Origin: a virus
Length of the DNA stretch: 64,000 nt
IMG/VR virus record: IMGVR_UViG_3300033991_000293
Coordinates: 1-64,000 of that record
Strand: one strand, 5' to 3'
In this document: positions 1 through 8,074 of the stretch, in pieces
Position numbering within the stretch: the stretch's first letter is position 1
How the letters are laid out: every line of letters begins with the position of its first letter
Translations under genes and position numbers: made by a program
The notes under the pieces: model-generated
The model's database searches: none
Told to the model about the DNA's origin: nothing
The model's input: only the letters and a program-made list of their open reading frames with translations

Positions 1-1
1 C

Positions 2-232
2 ATCTTCGGCTGTTGGATCGACGACGATGGTCAAATCACTGAGTGTGTCGTTCCCCTGCCAGATATCCAGGCCCTGGAACTCCGCATCGCTACAGAGACC
101 CAACAGCCGAAGATGCCACTGGCTTGGGTATTTCTGAGAACGTGCAGCCTGGGCCTGGATGTCTTTCTCAAAGAGTATGGACGCCAACGCGCAAATTTGC
201 TGACACAGGAACTCAAGCGTATGCTGGATTGA
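2..232 (+). CDS. C-terminal end of an unrecognised protein
   Basis: The frame is open from base 2 and stops at TGA 230-232, giving the last 76 residues of a protein whose start lies outside the window. It reads as a normal soluble protein, acidic at first and ending in a helical, basic tail (KEYGRQRANLLTQELKRMLD). I recognise no family. The stop lies directly against the repeated promoter element at 233, so this gene ends one transcription unit and the next begins at once. Confidence 0.6.
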   Translation: MFGCWIDDDGQITECVVPLPDIQALELRIATETQQPKMPLAWVFLRTCSLGLDVFLKEYGRQRANLLTQELKRMLD

Positions 233-270
233 CCTGAAGTTTTCACGACGAACTTCGTTATATAGGTAGA
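233..270 (+). promoter_or_regulatory. Copy 1 of the repeated GAAGTT/AACTTC promoter-like element
   Basis: It reads CCTGAAGTTTT, a short spacer, then AACTTCGTTATATAGG. Inverted arms GAAGTT (236-241) and AACTTC (251-256) start 15 bp apart, followed by an A/T-rich TTATAT that could be a -10 box; TGAAGT lies 17 bp upstream of it in the -35 place. Seven more copies occur in the window, all before plus-strand genes. This one precedes the DUF1257-DUF2997 pair. Confidence 0.7.
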
Positions 271-295
271 TTGTACTGCTCAGGAGGATAGGCCA

Positions 296-712
296 GTGTC
301 CAAGTACAAAGAAATCCAGACCGAGATTGATGACCCGACGATTCTCGCGCAAACCCTGCAGGAAGTTGGGGACCGTCTCAACTTTCAGTTCGAGGATCAT
401 CATGCAGCCCCTGTGCGCTTGATGGGATATGAGGGGAGCCCGCGTCAACAGACTGCTGATTTCGTCATCCGCAAGCGGTATGTCGGCAACGTATCCAATG
501 ACCTGGGATGGAAACGGCAGCCGGATGGGGTATACAGCCTGCTGATCTCCGACTACGACGACAATCACCCGCGCTCCCTGGAGATTGCCCAGGAAGTCGC
601 GTACCACTACACTGTCGTGAAGGCCGAACGCGCCGCCCGCCTGGAGGGATACACCATCAAGCGTGAGTGTGCACCCAATGGGCAGGTAGTGAAACTCTAC
701 CTGGAAACATAG
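296..712 (+). CDS. DUF1257 (Ycf35-like) protein
   Basis: 138 residues starting at GTG 296, chosen because AGGAGGA lies at 281-287. The pattern is that of DUF1257/Ycf35: an N-terminal KEIQTEI strand, a GY-x-G segment followed by ADFVIRKRYVGNV, an SDYDD stretch, and a C-terminal YHYTVVKAERAARLEGY segment ending in beta strands. The family is known from cyanobacteria, plastids and many bacteria, usually beside DUF2997 and a Ycf46-type AAA ATPase. Its biochemical role is not established. DUF2997 follows here within 9 bases, and a Ycf46-like ATPase is encoded at 60216, so all three parts are present though split between two operons with the same promoter element. Confidence 0.8.
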   Translation: MSKYKEIQTEIDDPTILAQTLQEVGDRLNFQFEDHHAAPVRLMGYEGSPRQQTADFVIRKRYVGNVSNDLGWKRQPDGVYSLLISDYDDNHPRSLEIAQEVAYHYTVVKAERAARLEGYTIKRECAPNGQVVKLYLET

Positions 713-720
713 GAGGAATC

Positions 721-939
721 ATGCCGACGACACCGCAACTGCCGCACACAGTGGTCCTTACATTCTACCCTGGCCAGCCAGGTAGGATGACCGCCAAAGT
801 GGATGGTATCTCGGGCCCCGCCTGTGCTAATGCCAGTGCATGGTTGGATCGCCTGGGGGATGTCCGGCAAGACCTCAAAACAGGCGAGTATTATCAGGAT
901 GGTCAGGAAGTCCAGGCCAGGCAAACTGTGCAGACGTGA
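721..939 (+). CDS. DUF2997 protein
   Basis: 72 residues with a good Shine-Dalgarno site (AGGAGGA) overlapping the stop of the previous gene. The layout fits DUF2997: an N-terminal beta strand (VVLTFYPGQPGRMTAKVDGI), the G-x-x-C turn (SGPACANASAWLDRL), then D-V and an E-Y-Y motif (KTGEYYQDG). DUF2997 is the usual partner of DUF1257. The function is unknown; translational coupling suggests the two products act together. Confidence 0.75.
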   Translation: MPTTPQLPHTVVLTFYPGQPGRMTAKVDGISGPACANASAWLDRLGDVRQDLKTGEYYQDGQEVQARQTVQT

Positions 940-960
940 CCTGAGATTTCCTCCTGGGGG

Positions 961-1001
961 ATGGGCCACAGGTTGCAACCTGTGGCCCATCGATGTATAC
1001 T
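961..1001 (+). promoter_or_regulatory. Promoter with a 30-bp palindromic operator over the -35 box
   Basis: Bases 961-990 form a perfect palindrome (left arm ATGGGCCACAGGTTG, right arm its exact complement). Its centre, TTGCAA 973-978, matches a -35 box at 4 of 6 positions and stands exactly 17 bp before TATACT (996-1001). A dimeric repressor on the palindrome would cover the promoter. Transcription would start near 1008, only about 10 bases before the start codon at 1018. The target is the replication-initiator operon, so copy or lytic control is a natural inference. Confidence 0.6.
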
Positions 1002-1017
1002 GATAACAAGGAACCCA

Positions 1018-1359
1018 ATGGGAACAGTCTATATACCGGATACCGCAATCTTGATCAGGGAGTGGCAGGCCCAGGCCACCTTTAAGTCTTATAAGTGGTT
1101 GGGTACAGGCCAGATCGCACTTCTGCCGGAACCTGCCCTGGACTACGCCACCCATCGCCCCGATCAACCCCTGATGATCGGCCACCCAATCATGCTGCGC
1201 GATTTGACCATTCGTGTCATCGCCCGGCACCCAGGTCAGCCTGCCTATTTGGTAATGCGGGATGGGTGGAAGGCCCGCCTGCTGGCCTGGTTTCTCCGCA
1301 AATTGCTGGAGAACCACAGGCCCCCGCATCCGCCAGAACTTATGCCCATCAAGGAGTAG
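1018..1359 (+). CDS. Hypothetical protein, first gene of the replication operon
   Basis: 113 residues. ATG 1018 is preferred over ATG 961 because the latter lies in the operator palindrome and AAGGA stands just before 1018. The sequence has a basic amphipathic stretch (RDGWKARLLAWFLRKLLENH) near the C-terminus and a proline-rich end. No family recognised. It lies 8 bases before the replication initiator and is probably cotranscribed with it. Confidence 0.6.
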   Translation: MGTVYIPDTAILIREWQAQATFKSYKWLGTGQIALLPEPALDYATHRPDQPLMIGHPIMLRDLTIRVIARHPGQPAYLVMRDGWKARLLAWFLRKLLENHRPPHPPELMPIKE

Positions 1360-1367
1360 GGAACAGT

Positions 1368-2741
1368 ATGGCAGCCCATGACGACAAAGCAGTCCCTGGC
1401 CAGCAGTACTCGTTTATTGTCCGCTTTGGGACACCCGCAATCAGTGAGGGAGTCGTCCCCATCCCCAGGATCGTCCTCGACAACTACAGTGCCCTGGGCA
1501 TCGACGACCGTACCATGATGTGGGTAGTACATCTCCTGGCGTACAAGTGGTCTGCGGATTCACCTTTCCCAAAAAGGGCAAGTCTGCATTGCACGGCAGG
1601 GGAAGCAAGCCAGAAACGCTATGCCCGCCGTCTGCGCGAAAAGGGAGTGCTGTTTACCAGCCGCCGTTTCCAGAAGGGCAGAGTCGTCAGCCTGGTGTAT
1701 GATCTCGATAGCCTGTTGCATAATTGTGTCCGTCTCCATCAGGCCACCAATGCCAGGATCGACGAGTATCTCGCCGAGAACATGTCAACCCTGGACCCCC
1801 TGGATCGCTACCTGCGCGCCCACGTTCGTACCATCATCCAGGCCGATGTGCTGGCCATCTTCAAGGTGGAACTCCCACCCGAAGTGGAAACCCGTCTGAA
1901 AGCCGGAGAGTATGACGATGTCCCCCCGCCTTGGGACAAACTCACGCCGGCACCAAAAGAGGGGGAAGCCCTGCTGGACGAATACTTTGGCCCCCGCCAG
2001 GAGCCTATCCCATTGATAACTCAAGGGGATAGCAAGGGCAAGAATTGGGCCGACCCTGCCCAGGCAGGGGGAGCCAGCAGCAGCGCCGAGATAGTGGTTG
2101 ATGGCATCTGCCGATTCAACACCATCCCAGGCATCGAAAGCCTGCCACCTAAAGAACGGACCGCGCTCGTTCGCCACGTCCACGAGATAATCGAAAAGTG
2201 GGGCAGTGCCACGCCCGAACAGGCCAAACTCGCCTGGGAAGCCTGGACAATCCGGTATGGATGGCGTAACCAGTGCAACGCCTTCTATACTAACTTCGCC
2301 ACCGAGTATGGGATGCTGCTGATTGCCGTCAAGGAAGGAACCATCACCCTGGAAAGTCTGCAGGAGGAAGATCAGCAGCAGGAACTCAAAGCCAGGAAGG
2401 ATGATCCCCAGGCCCCGCAAAACCGCCAGCACTACCAGAACTGGGCCACGGCACCTGGTAAAGTGATACCGGCACCGCCGACCGTACCGGATTGGTGGAA
2501 GCGCATCCTGGATGATCTACGCCTGCAGATCACCGAAGCCTCATACAGCACCTGGTTGGCAAATACCAGCGCCACCCGTACTGATGGAGTGATCACCATC
2601 TTGGCAAAGAATGGCTATGGCAAGGATTGGTTGTCCCACCGGCTCCATGCTATCATCCTGCGAACTGCCAGACGTGTGCTGGATGAGGATACCCTGGAGA
2701 TAGAGTTTGCCGTAAAGGAACAGCAGGAGGAAACAGCATGA
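1368..2741 (+). CDS. Replication initiator-like protein with a DnaA N-domain-like C-terminus
   Basis: 457 residues from ATG 1368; the frame is open upstream, but that part overlaps the previous gene and only 1368 follows a purine-rich site (AGGAGTAGGG). Residues about 20-110 look like the winged-helix N-domain of plasmid and phage initiators: a sheet segment (VVPIPRIVLDNYSALGI), then a basic helix region (ASQKRYARRLREKGVLFTSR). Residues about 373-450 resemble DnaA domain I: WWKRILDDLRLQITEASYST, a W-L pair, then GYGKDWLSHRLHAII, as in the DnaA segment that binds helicase and DiaA-type partners. The middle is acidic and probably flexible. I infer origin recognition plus loading of the host replisome. 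Confidence 0.65.
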   Translation: MAAHDDKAVPGQQYSFIVRFGTPAISEGVVPIPRIVLDNYSALGIDDRTMMWVVHLLAYKWSADSPFPKRASLHCTAGEASQKRYARRLREKGVLFTSRRFQKGRVVSLVYDLDSLLHNCVRLHQATNARIDEYLAENMSTLDPLDRYLRAHVRTIIQADVLAIFKVELPPEVETRLKAGEYDDVPPPWDKLTPAPKEGEALLDEYFGPRQEPIPLITQGDSKGKNWADPAQAGGASSSAEIVVDGICRFNTIPGIESLPPKERTALVRHVHEIIEKWGSATPEQAKLAWEAWTIRYGWRNQCNAFYTNFATEYGMLLIAVKEGTITLESLQEEDQQQELKARKDDPQAPQNRQHYQNWATAPGKVIPAPPTVPDWWKRILDDLRLQITEASYSTWLANTSATRTDGVITILAKNGYGKDWLSHRLHAIILRTARRVLDEDTLEIEFAVKEQQEETA

Positions 2742-3235
2742 CCACGAAACCGAGACTGAAGCGTGATTGGATAGGACGACGTGACGTGATCCTCCTGCCG
2801 ATTGACTATAGACCAGAAGGGGAGGAAATCTTGCCTGAAGTGTGGATAGGGCAGCAGGAAGTCAGCCAGGAGTTTGATGACCACCTGAAGTCGATGTGTA
2901 AACTGTTAGGTTGCGCCAGCATCGAGGGAGCAGCCAATCCCCGCCTGGCCTTATCGTCCAGGATCGCCCTGGCAATTCTGACCCTACAGGAACGGGCAAA
3001 CATGCAGTCTGTGGGACAATGGATTCCTGTGGCCAGTCGTCTGCCGCAGTTTGGCAGCCTCGTCCTGATACGATTTGTTTACCCCGACAGAAGGCCCTAC
3101 GTCGGTCTTGGTATTTGCCAGGATGAGGAATATTGGCACAAAGGCGGAGACCCGACCTGGCTCCTTGTACCTCGCCGATTTGTGTCCCATTGGTGTCTCA
3201 TCCCTGATTACCTCAAGGTGGAGGGTATGGCATGA
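2738..3235 (+). CDS. DUF551-domain protein
   Basis: 165 residues, overlapping the initiator stop by ATGA, so translationally coupled. Residues about 90-160 fit DUF551, a small domain common in phage accessory proteins: opening W-I-P-V-x-x-R-L-P, internal strands, and a closing VSHWCLIPDYL motif. The first 85 residues are unassigned. Function unknown. Confidence 0.65.
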   Translation: MTTKPRLKRDWIGRRDVILLPIDYRPEGEEILPEVWIGQQEVSQEFDDHLKSMCKLLGCASIEGAANPRLALSSRIALAILTLQERANMQSVGQWIPVASRLPQFGSLVLIRFVYPDRRPYVGLGICQDEEYWHKGGDPTWLLVPRRFVSHWCLIPDYLKVEGMA

Positions 3236-3768
3236 CAGAGAATGGGAAGTGTGGATTTAAATGCCCAGGCGACCCGCCCTGTTCACAATGGACAGGGACA
3301 GGGTGTGCGCTCGATTCGATAGATTGGGAAGATGCCGAGTGGGATGACGACGAGGAAGATTACAGCAGGGATGACGAAGTATCCTGCCTGAACTGTGGCC
3401 CGGAATGCCCTGCATGGGTAGGGGATGGCCTCTGTGAGATTGCATTGGCCTGGGAGCAGACCATGCACGATCAGTACATGGATCTCCATTCAGGCCAGCA
3501 ACCTTGTCCTGTGTGTGGGGCGATGCTCATATCCTACGAAATTGCCACCGATCAACTCTGGATCTGGCCAGGAGGGGATTGGCCTTATTCGCCCATGGTC
3601 GGCCTGGAGATTTATGCTATCCTCGCCGCCCCGAAGGGTGAGATTCATCGGCAGGCCGACGTCGTCCACATCTTTGTGGGGGATGGGGAACTCCGGAGAG
3701 AATGTTTGATCATCCTCGACCCTGACTGCATCGAGAAGGATCGCGAGTTTGTCAGGGAGAGCCAATGA
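3232..3768 (+). CDS. Cysteine-rich acidic hypothetical protein
   Basis: 178 residues, coupled to the gene before it by an ATGA overlap. The N-terminal half is rich in Cys and Asp/Glu (CGFKCPGDPPC, CLNCGPECPAW) and carries a later C-x2-C (CPVCG, about residue 90), as in metal-binding folds. The C-terminal half is a plain alpha/beta region. No family recognised. Confidence 0.6.
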   Translation: MTENGKCGFKCPGDPPCSQWTGTGCALDSIDWEDAEWDDDEEDYSRDDEVSCLNCGPECPAWVGDGLCEIALAWEQTMHDQYMDLHSGQQPCPVCGAMLISYEIATDQLWIWPGGDWPYSPMVGLEIYAILAAPKGEIHRQADVVHIFVGDGELRRECLIILDPDCIEKDREFVRESQ

Positions 3769-3959
3769 TCATCTCTGCCATCAGGCAGGAAGAAAGATGC
3801 TGGCGTAAGGGACGGCATTCAAAGTACCGTCACCTCTATGTGAACAAAAGCGCATGCTGTGGGAGCAAGGTGAGTCCTCTTCCGGCATGGACGGAGCAGG
3901 AAGTTTATATTAGATGGGCCCCCCAGTGCCCAAAGTGTTTGAGGATTGCTAAGCAATGA
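3765..3959 (+). CDS. Small basic Cys-containing protein
   Basis: 64 residues, ATGA overlap with the gene before it. It has CC at residues 31-32 and C-P-K-C near the end (QCPKCLRIAKQ), consistent with a small zinc-ribbon-like fold. Function unknown. Confidence 0.55.
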   Translation: MIISAIRQEERCWRKGRHSKYRHLYVNKSACCGSKVSPLPAWTEQEVYIRWAPQCPKCLRIAKQ

Positions 3960-3989
3960 TCACTTTTGGAGTCCATAACCTCCAACATG

Positions 3990-4202
3990 CTCGACCTGCA
4001 GATGAAGATCGCCGACGATATGCAGGCAGAGGGATGGGCAGACAAGACGGATGGCGAACGCATCGAGGAAGCCTCGCGCCGCTTGACTGAAGCCATCCGC
4101 CAGATTTACCAGGAAAGCCTGGGAGCAGACATCACCCAGGATACTATCCCACCTGGCCAGCGCCAAACCTGCACCGGTCAACTGCTGCTGCCAGGGGTTT
4201 AA
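3990..4202 (+). CDS. Small helical hypothetical protein
   Basis: 70 residues from ATG 3990; TTG 3966 would add 8 residues, and neither has a strong ribosome site. Mostly helical (KIADDMQAEGWADKTDGERI, then RLTEAIRQIYQESL). It ends 23 bases before the convergent tail-fibre gene stops, with no obvious terminator between. Last gene of the left plus-strand operon. Confidence 0.45.
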   Translation, partial: LDLQMKIADDMQAEGWADKTDGERIEEASRRLTEAIRQIYQESLGADITQDTIPPGQRQTCTGQLLLPGV

Positions 4203-4225
4203 CCAAAGTCGCACAGACTGTACCG

Positions 4226-6577
4226 TCAGGCTGTTCTTGCCAAAGCCCCGCAGTTAAAGTGCTGATAGAGTGGCCCTGACGCCCCAGGGTTGCTTGTACC
4301 GAGTGCCGCCCCCGAATTCTGGAATACGAAAATCTCTATATACTCGCCAACCGCCATGTAGAACATTGCCGCCGTAGCCGTCAACACCGTTACACTGGCA
4401 GGGGATGCTCCGTGGTAAGACATTGCAAGGAACGTATTCCCATTTTTAACAACCGCCAGTGCTCTGTTGCCGGTAGCATTGGAGTCAAATTGCACGTTAC
4501 CCTGTGCCATATAGTACCCTGCGACTTGGGCAGTTAGTCTGGTTGGGGACCCGATAGCCCATCCCCCCATCGTGTCCCAAAGTTCTGTGTCCCAACTAAG
4601 AAAATTCCAGGCATTGTTAGAGATAGACTGCGCGTTAGATCGGTAAGCCCTGCATCCAAGTGCTATGCTGCCATAGACTGAACCCCCTACATTAATACTG
4701 CCAGGGAATACTCCAGTCTGTGTACCGTTGGGAATGTACAGCACCCAACTCCCTACATTATTCAGCAGGCCGAAGTTGTTGCCGTCAGAGTAGATGAATC
4801 CCAGGCTAACACCGGCAGCCGAAATGATATGGATGTTACCAGCCACGCACATGGCCTGATCAGGAGCAGCATCACGCCCCACCATGAGTGATGCCAAAGC
4901 GTAGACATTGTTGGTAAACTTTTGGGTTTGGCTTGCTGCGCCTGTCCGTGCACCTGACGCCAAGAGATATATTGTATGGTCATCATCGCCCAAGCCATTC
5001 AGCGCCAGACCGTGATCCAACTTGCCACAGGATGCAGCCGCTTGGTGGGTATGCTCAGGAGTTTCAGCCGCAGTGCCCCCGCTCGCTTTTTCCTTCAAGT
5101 ATTGGGCATGATCATCATCCGCCAAACCATCCAGTGCCAGACCGTGATCCAGTTTGCTGCCCTGGCCTGCAGCACCTGTGTGCACGTGTGACCCTACGTC
5201 TACACCATCCACCGTTTTGCTGGCTGCCACCGCCACATTCTCATCGAATGTCCATGCCCCTGTGACCGTTTCGGCCTTCGCCAGGCCCGCACGGTCACCG
5301 CCTAGATGAGTGATTGTTCCTGCCCCCGCTGTGCTGGTGTACTTCGTAGCATAAAGCGCCGCCACGGCATTAGTGTAGACATATAGGTCTGCTGTGGCCC
5401 CCGTTAACTGGCAGTGGTACAGGTAATTGGTTGCTGCGTAAATGTAGGCTCCATAACGTGATCCGAGAATCCCGCCAGCCTCGAATTGGCAGTGAAAGGT
5501 TGGAGTCGTAGATGCTGCGAATAAGCCTGTCACGTAGACACCCGACCCGCTCGTCAATTCTGCCCATCCGTAACAGAAATACAATGTGCCCGCTAGGGAC
5601 AGGATACCGATAGCATGGCAGTTTGATCCACTGGCGTGTGTGTAAGCAAAGCACTGGTAAACCTCTCCCCCTATGGCGTAGATCGCAGCCCCCTGCTGGC
5701 TCCCTGATGCTGCCGATACTGTCCAGTCCACGATCACATTCCGCGCTACGTTCCCTGTGTTGAGTACCAGCGCCGACATGGTCCCCAATTCAGCAGTTAG
5801 ACTGGCCACAATCTTGATACTCTGGATGACCCCAGTCCCTGACGACAGTTGGATGACGCTATTTCCAACGCCAGGGGCAGAGAGAATACAAGCCTCGGCA
5901 GGCCCGCCCACGCCTGCGATGGAGACACCAGCCGCAACAGTATGCCGGTCAGACAGAGTCCATGTCCCAGGAGGAACCAGGATCACGTCTCCCGATGTAT
6001 CAGCAGCAGTGAAGGCATCGTCAGGATCAGCGTATACGGTCACCACGCCACTACGCAGCCGTGCAACGCCAGTGAGATTCAGGTATTGCGTATGGTCATT
6101 GTCCAGCAGGCCATCCAGCGCCAGACCATGATCCAACTTGCCACAGGATGCTGCCGCCTGGTGAGCATGCTCAGGAGTCTCAGCCGCAGTGCCACCGGAC
6201 CCCTTTTCTTTCAAGTATTGGGTATGATCATCGTCTCCCAGGCCGGTCAGTATCCCGTGGTCTACGACACCGCCATCCCCAGGATCGCCCTCGTGGTCAT
6301 GATCCGGCAGGTCTGTAGAGAATTCAAGCCCCTCTTCAGCCGCATTGACCCTGACCCCTTTCAGTCCCTCATCCACATAGGAATCGGGAGTGTCGAGCAA
6401 ATCGAGGAAGGTGGAAGCACCGGCAGTACCGCTGATCCAGGCAGTGCCATCCCAAAAGTACTCAGCCGACAAGTCTGTGTCGAGGAAGTGTGCCCCTGCT
6501 GCATCCTCTGGCAGAACCAGCGCCACCCGCTCGGCAGTCGTCCCGATGTAGTATGACCTCGGATGGATCGTGATCAT
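4226..6577 (-). CDS. Tail fibre / receptor-binding protein
   Basis: 783 residues. The N-terminal 110 residues form an attachment region. A collar motif (GLGDDDHTQYL, GKLDHGLALDGL) and its linker occur at about residues 110-165 and again at about 475-540, flanking a beta-helix-like region (about 165-450) rich in Gly, Ser and aromatic residues, as in trimeric fibres. The C-terminus (about 645-770) resembles a C1q/TNF-like jelly roll: start NNAWNFLSWDTELWDT, strands GYYMAQGNVQFDSN and RALAVVKNGNTFLA. It is the last gene of the leftward late operon, the usual place for the host-range protein. The duplicated linker is conserved at DNA level (about 4978-5145 and 6088-6245), suggesting internal duplication. 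Confidence 0.8.
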   Translation of the reverse strand: MITIHPRSYYIGTTAERVALVLPEDAAGAHFLDTDLSAEYFWDGTAWISGTAGASTFLDLLDTPDSYVDEGLKGVRVNAAEEGLEFSTDLPDHDHEGDPGDGGVVDHGILTGLGDDDHTQYLKEKGSGGTAAETPEHAHQAAASCGKLDHGLALDGLLDNDHTQYLNLTGVARLRSGVVTVYADPDDAFTAADTSGDVILVPPGTWTLSDRHTVAAGVSIAGVGGPAEACILSAPGVGNSVIQLSSGTGVIQSIKIVASLTAELGTMSALVLNTGNVARNVIVDWTVSAASGSQQGAAIYAIGGEVYQCFAYTHASGSNCHAIGILSLAGTLYFCYGWAELTSGSGVYVTGLFAASTTPTFHCQFEAGGILGSRYGAYIYAATNYLYHCQLTGATADLYVYTNAVAALYATKYTSTAGAGTITHLGGDRAGLAKAETVTGAWTFDENVAVAASKTVDGVDVGSHVHTGAAGQGSKLDHGLALDGLADDDHAQYLKEKASGGTAAETPEHTHQAAASCGKLDHGLALNGLGDDDHTIYLLASGARTGAASQTQKFTNNVYALASLMVGRDAAPDQAMCVAGNIHIISAAGVSLGFIYSDGNNFGLLNNVGSWVLYIPNGTQTGVFPGSINVGGSVYGSIALGCRAYRSNAQSISNNAWNFLSWDTELWDTMGGWAIGSPTRLTAQVAGYYMAQGNVQFDSNATGNRALAVVKNGNTFLAMSYHGASPASVTVLTATAAMFYMAVGEYIEIFVFQNSGAALGTSNPGASGPLYQHFNCGALARTA

Positions 6578-6587
6578 ACCCCACCGC

Positions 6588-6965
6588 CTAGTCGTAGATG
6601 CCGGTCACGTAGATGGTGCCACCGCTGATGGTAACATCGATGTAGATGTCAGTCGCAAAGGTGATGGGATGGGGGAAATTCAGCGCCCCCGTCTCGTTGA
6701 CCGCCCCGAATACGTAGGTGATCTTGATCGTCCCACCTGCCCCGCCATCTTTGACATCGACAGTGTCGCCAGCGGTCATGCCCTTGCCCGCGATCACCAG
6801 GCCATAGAGAACCCCTGCCGATGCTTTGACCTGGCCATCGCCGGTCAACCGCACCGCCGTGTGACCACTGGCCTTAGCGACCCTGATCAGTGTGTTACCA
6901 TCAGCATCGCACAAGTCAGCGTAGTTGGTACCAGACCAGTCCTTTGCAGTATTTTGCCAACCCAT
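6588..6965 (-). CDS. Small beta-rich virion-associated protein
   Basis: 125 residues with a clear AGGAGG site. The sequence alternates short strands and Gly turns (GLVIAGKGMTAGDTVDVKDG, TFATDIYIDVTISGGTIYVT), as in phage decoration or fibre-attachment proteins. It sits between the fibre and a baseplate-region protein. No family assigned. Confidence 0.6.
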   Translation of the reverse strand: MGWQNTAKDWSGTNYADLCDADGNTLIRVAKASGHTAVRLTGDGQVKASAGVLYGLVIAGKGMTAGDTVDVKDGGAGGTIKITYVFGAVNETGALNFPHPITFATDIYIDVTISGGTIYVTGIYD

Positions 6966-6979
6966 CGAAATGCCTCCTT

Positions 6980-8065
6980 CTAACGATTCACTGTGATATG
7001 GCCACTAAGGCCCAAATCCAAAGCGGAGTCTACCGCCACGATAGCCGTCTCCAGCGCCGCAAGACGCCGGAAGATCAGCCCGAACGTAAGTCCAATGTCT
7101 GGATCATCCCCTGCAACGATAGCCAGTTGTAATGCTGTAAATCGCCCAAAGATCAGCCCCAGGGTAAGATCATCGTCGAGATTTTCACTTGCCGCTATGA
7201 TTGCCCGCCCCTGGCCCTCGCTCCGCCTTACCAGTTGAGTCTCGGCCAGGTCAAATTCATTCGCCAGTGCAGCCACAGCGTCAAGCATAGGTTGGGCATT
7301 CATGATAGTGACCTGTGGCCAGCGCAGATCTCTAATGTCATATTGCAGACTGGAGTCCCGAATTGTGGACTGGACACCGTAGATCGCAACAGCCGCCAGG
7401 GGCATTTCATTGAGACCGCAACCTGGGCAGGATGCTAATGTCAGGTTTTCAGGGGGAGTGACCACTTCCCCTGGGTATGCCTTTGCCACGCCATCCTGGT
7501 CAAGTACCACTAGGCAGTATCGTGCAAAGTATCCCACGGGTTTGTATGGCAGCAAATCCAATTCCTGCATTGCTACCCACACCCATCCACCTCGCCAGAT
7601 GATGCCTGGTTGAACGTTGATCTCCAGCCCAATCCCCGTAGCCCCGACCCGAAAAGGCATCCACTGCCGCAACTGGACGAATACCGGATCATCGCCCCCG
7701 TCTGGATCAGCCCATTGGTGAGTCGAAGCATGGGCCACGACTTCAGGGATAGGGGTTGCATCCGTACCCGCGTAGACCTCTCTCTGGCAGAGAACCTGGA
7801 ACAGTGCCGGTTGTTCAGGCCGGTAGCCAACAGTGATCGCCAGGCCATCGCGCAGCGAGACCTTTTGATTCCAGGCCATCGTGACCCCATCTTCGCCTTC
7901 AGCGCCAAGTCGAACCCAAACAAAGCCAGGTTTGTCGGAGACCTTCACAATGTCATTGCCCAGGCCCAACAGTGCAGGGAACCGTGGTTGTACTTGCTCA
8001 TACGCCTGCAAAGTCTGACGTAGGAGCCCTTGAAGCCTGGCGAGTCCTGGTGGAAACCCATTCAT
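6980..8065 (-). CDS. Tail-tip / baseplate-associated protein
   Basis: 361 residues, start ATG 8065 behind GAGGTGACCT. The middle is a beta-rich virion-type sequence (GLEINVQPGIIWRGGWVWVA, then C-P-G-C at about residue 215). The C-terminus holds an imperfect helical duplication: DDDLTLGLIFGRFTALQLAI, then DIGLTFGLIFRRLAALETAI, likely a trimerising region. Its position between the tail hub and the fibre suggests a connector. Confidence 0.55.
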   Translation of the reverse strand: MNGFPPGLARLQGLLRQTLQAYEQVQPRFPALLGLGNDIVKVSDKPGFVWVRLGAEGEDGVTMAWNQKVSLRDGLAITVGYRPEQPALFQVLCQREVYAGTDATPIPEVVAHASTHQWADPDGGDDPVFVQLRQWMPFRVGATGIGLEINVQPGIIWRGGWVWVAMQELDLLPYKPVGYFARYCLVVLDQDGVAKAYPGEVVTPPENLTLASCPGCGLNEMPLAAVAIYGVQSTIRDSSLQYDIRDLRWPQVTIMNAQPMLDAVAALANEFDLAETQLVRRSEGQGRAIIAASENLDDDLTLGLIFGRFTALQLAIVAGDDPDIGLTFGLIFRRLAALETAIVAVDSALDLGLSGHITVNR

Positions 8066-8074
8066 AGGTCACCT

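Noticed and set aside
233-270. loxP-like recombination site (AACTTCGTTATA resembles a loxP arm)
   Set aside because: The arms here are GAAGTT/AACTTC with a 15-bp step, not two 13-bp loxP arms around 8 bp, and eight copies stand as promoters before genes. No Cre-like recombinase is seen.
697-1329. Minus-strand frame of 210 residues over the DUF2997 region
   Set aside because: It runs opposite well-supported genes with good ribosome sites and recognised families, and through the 30-bp palindrome.
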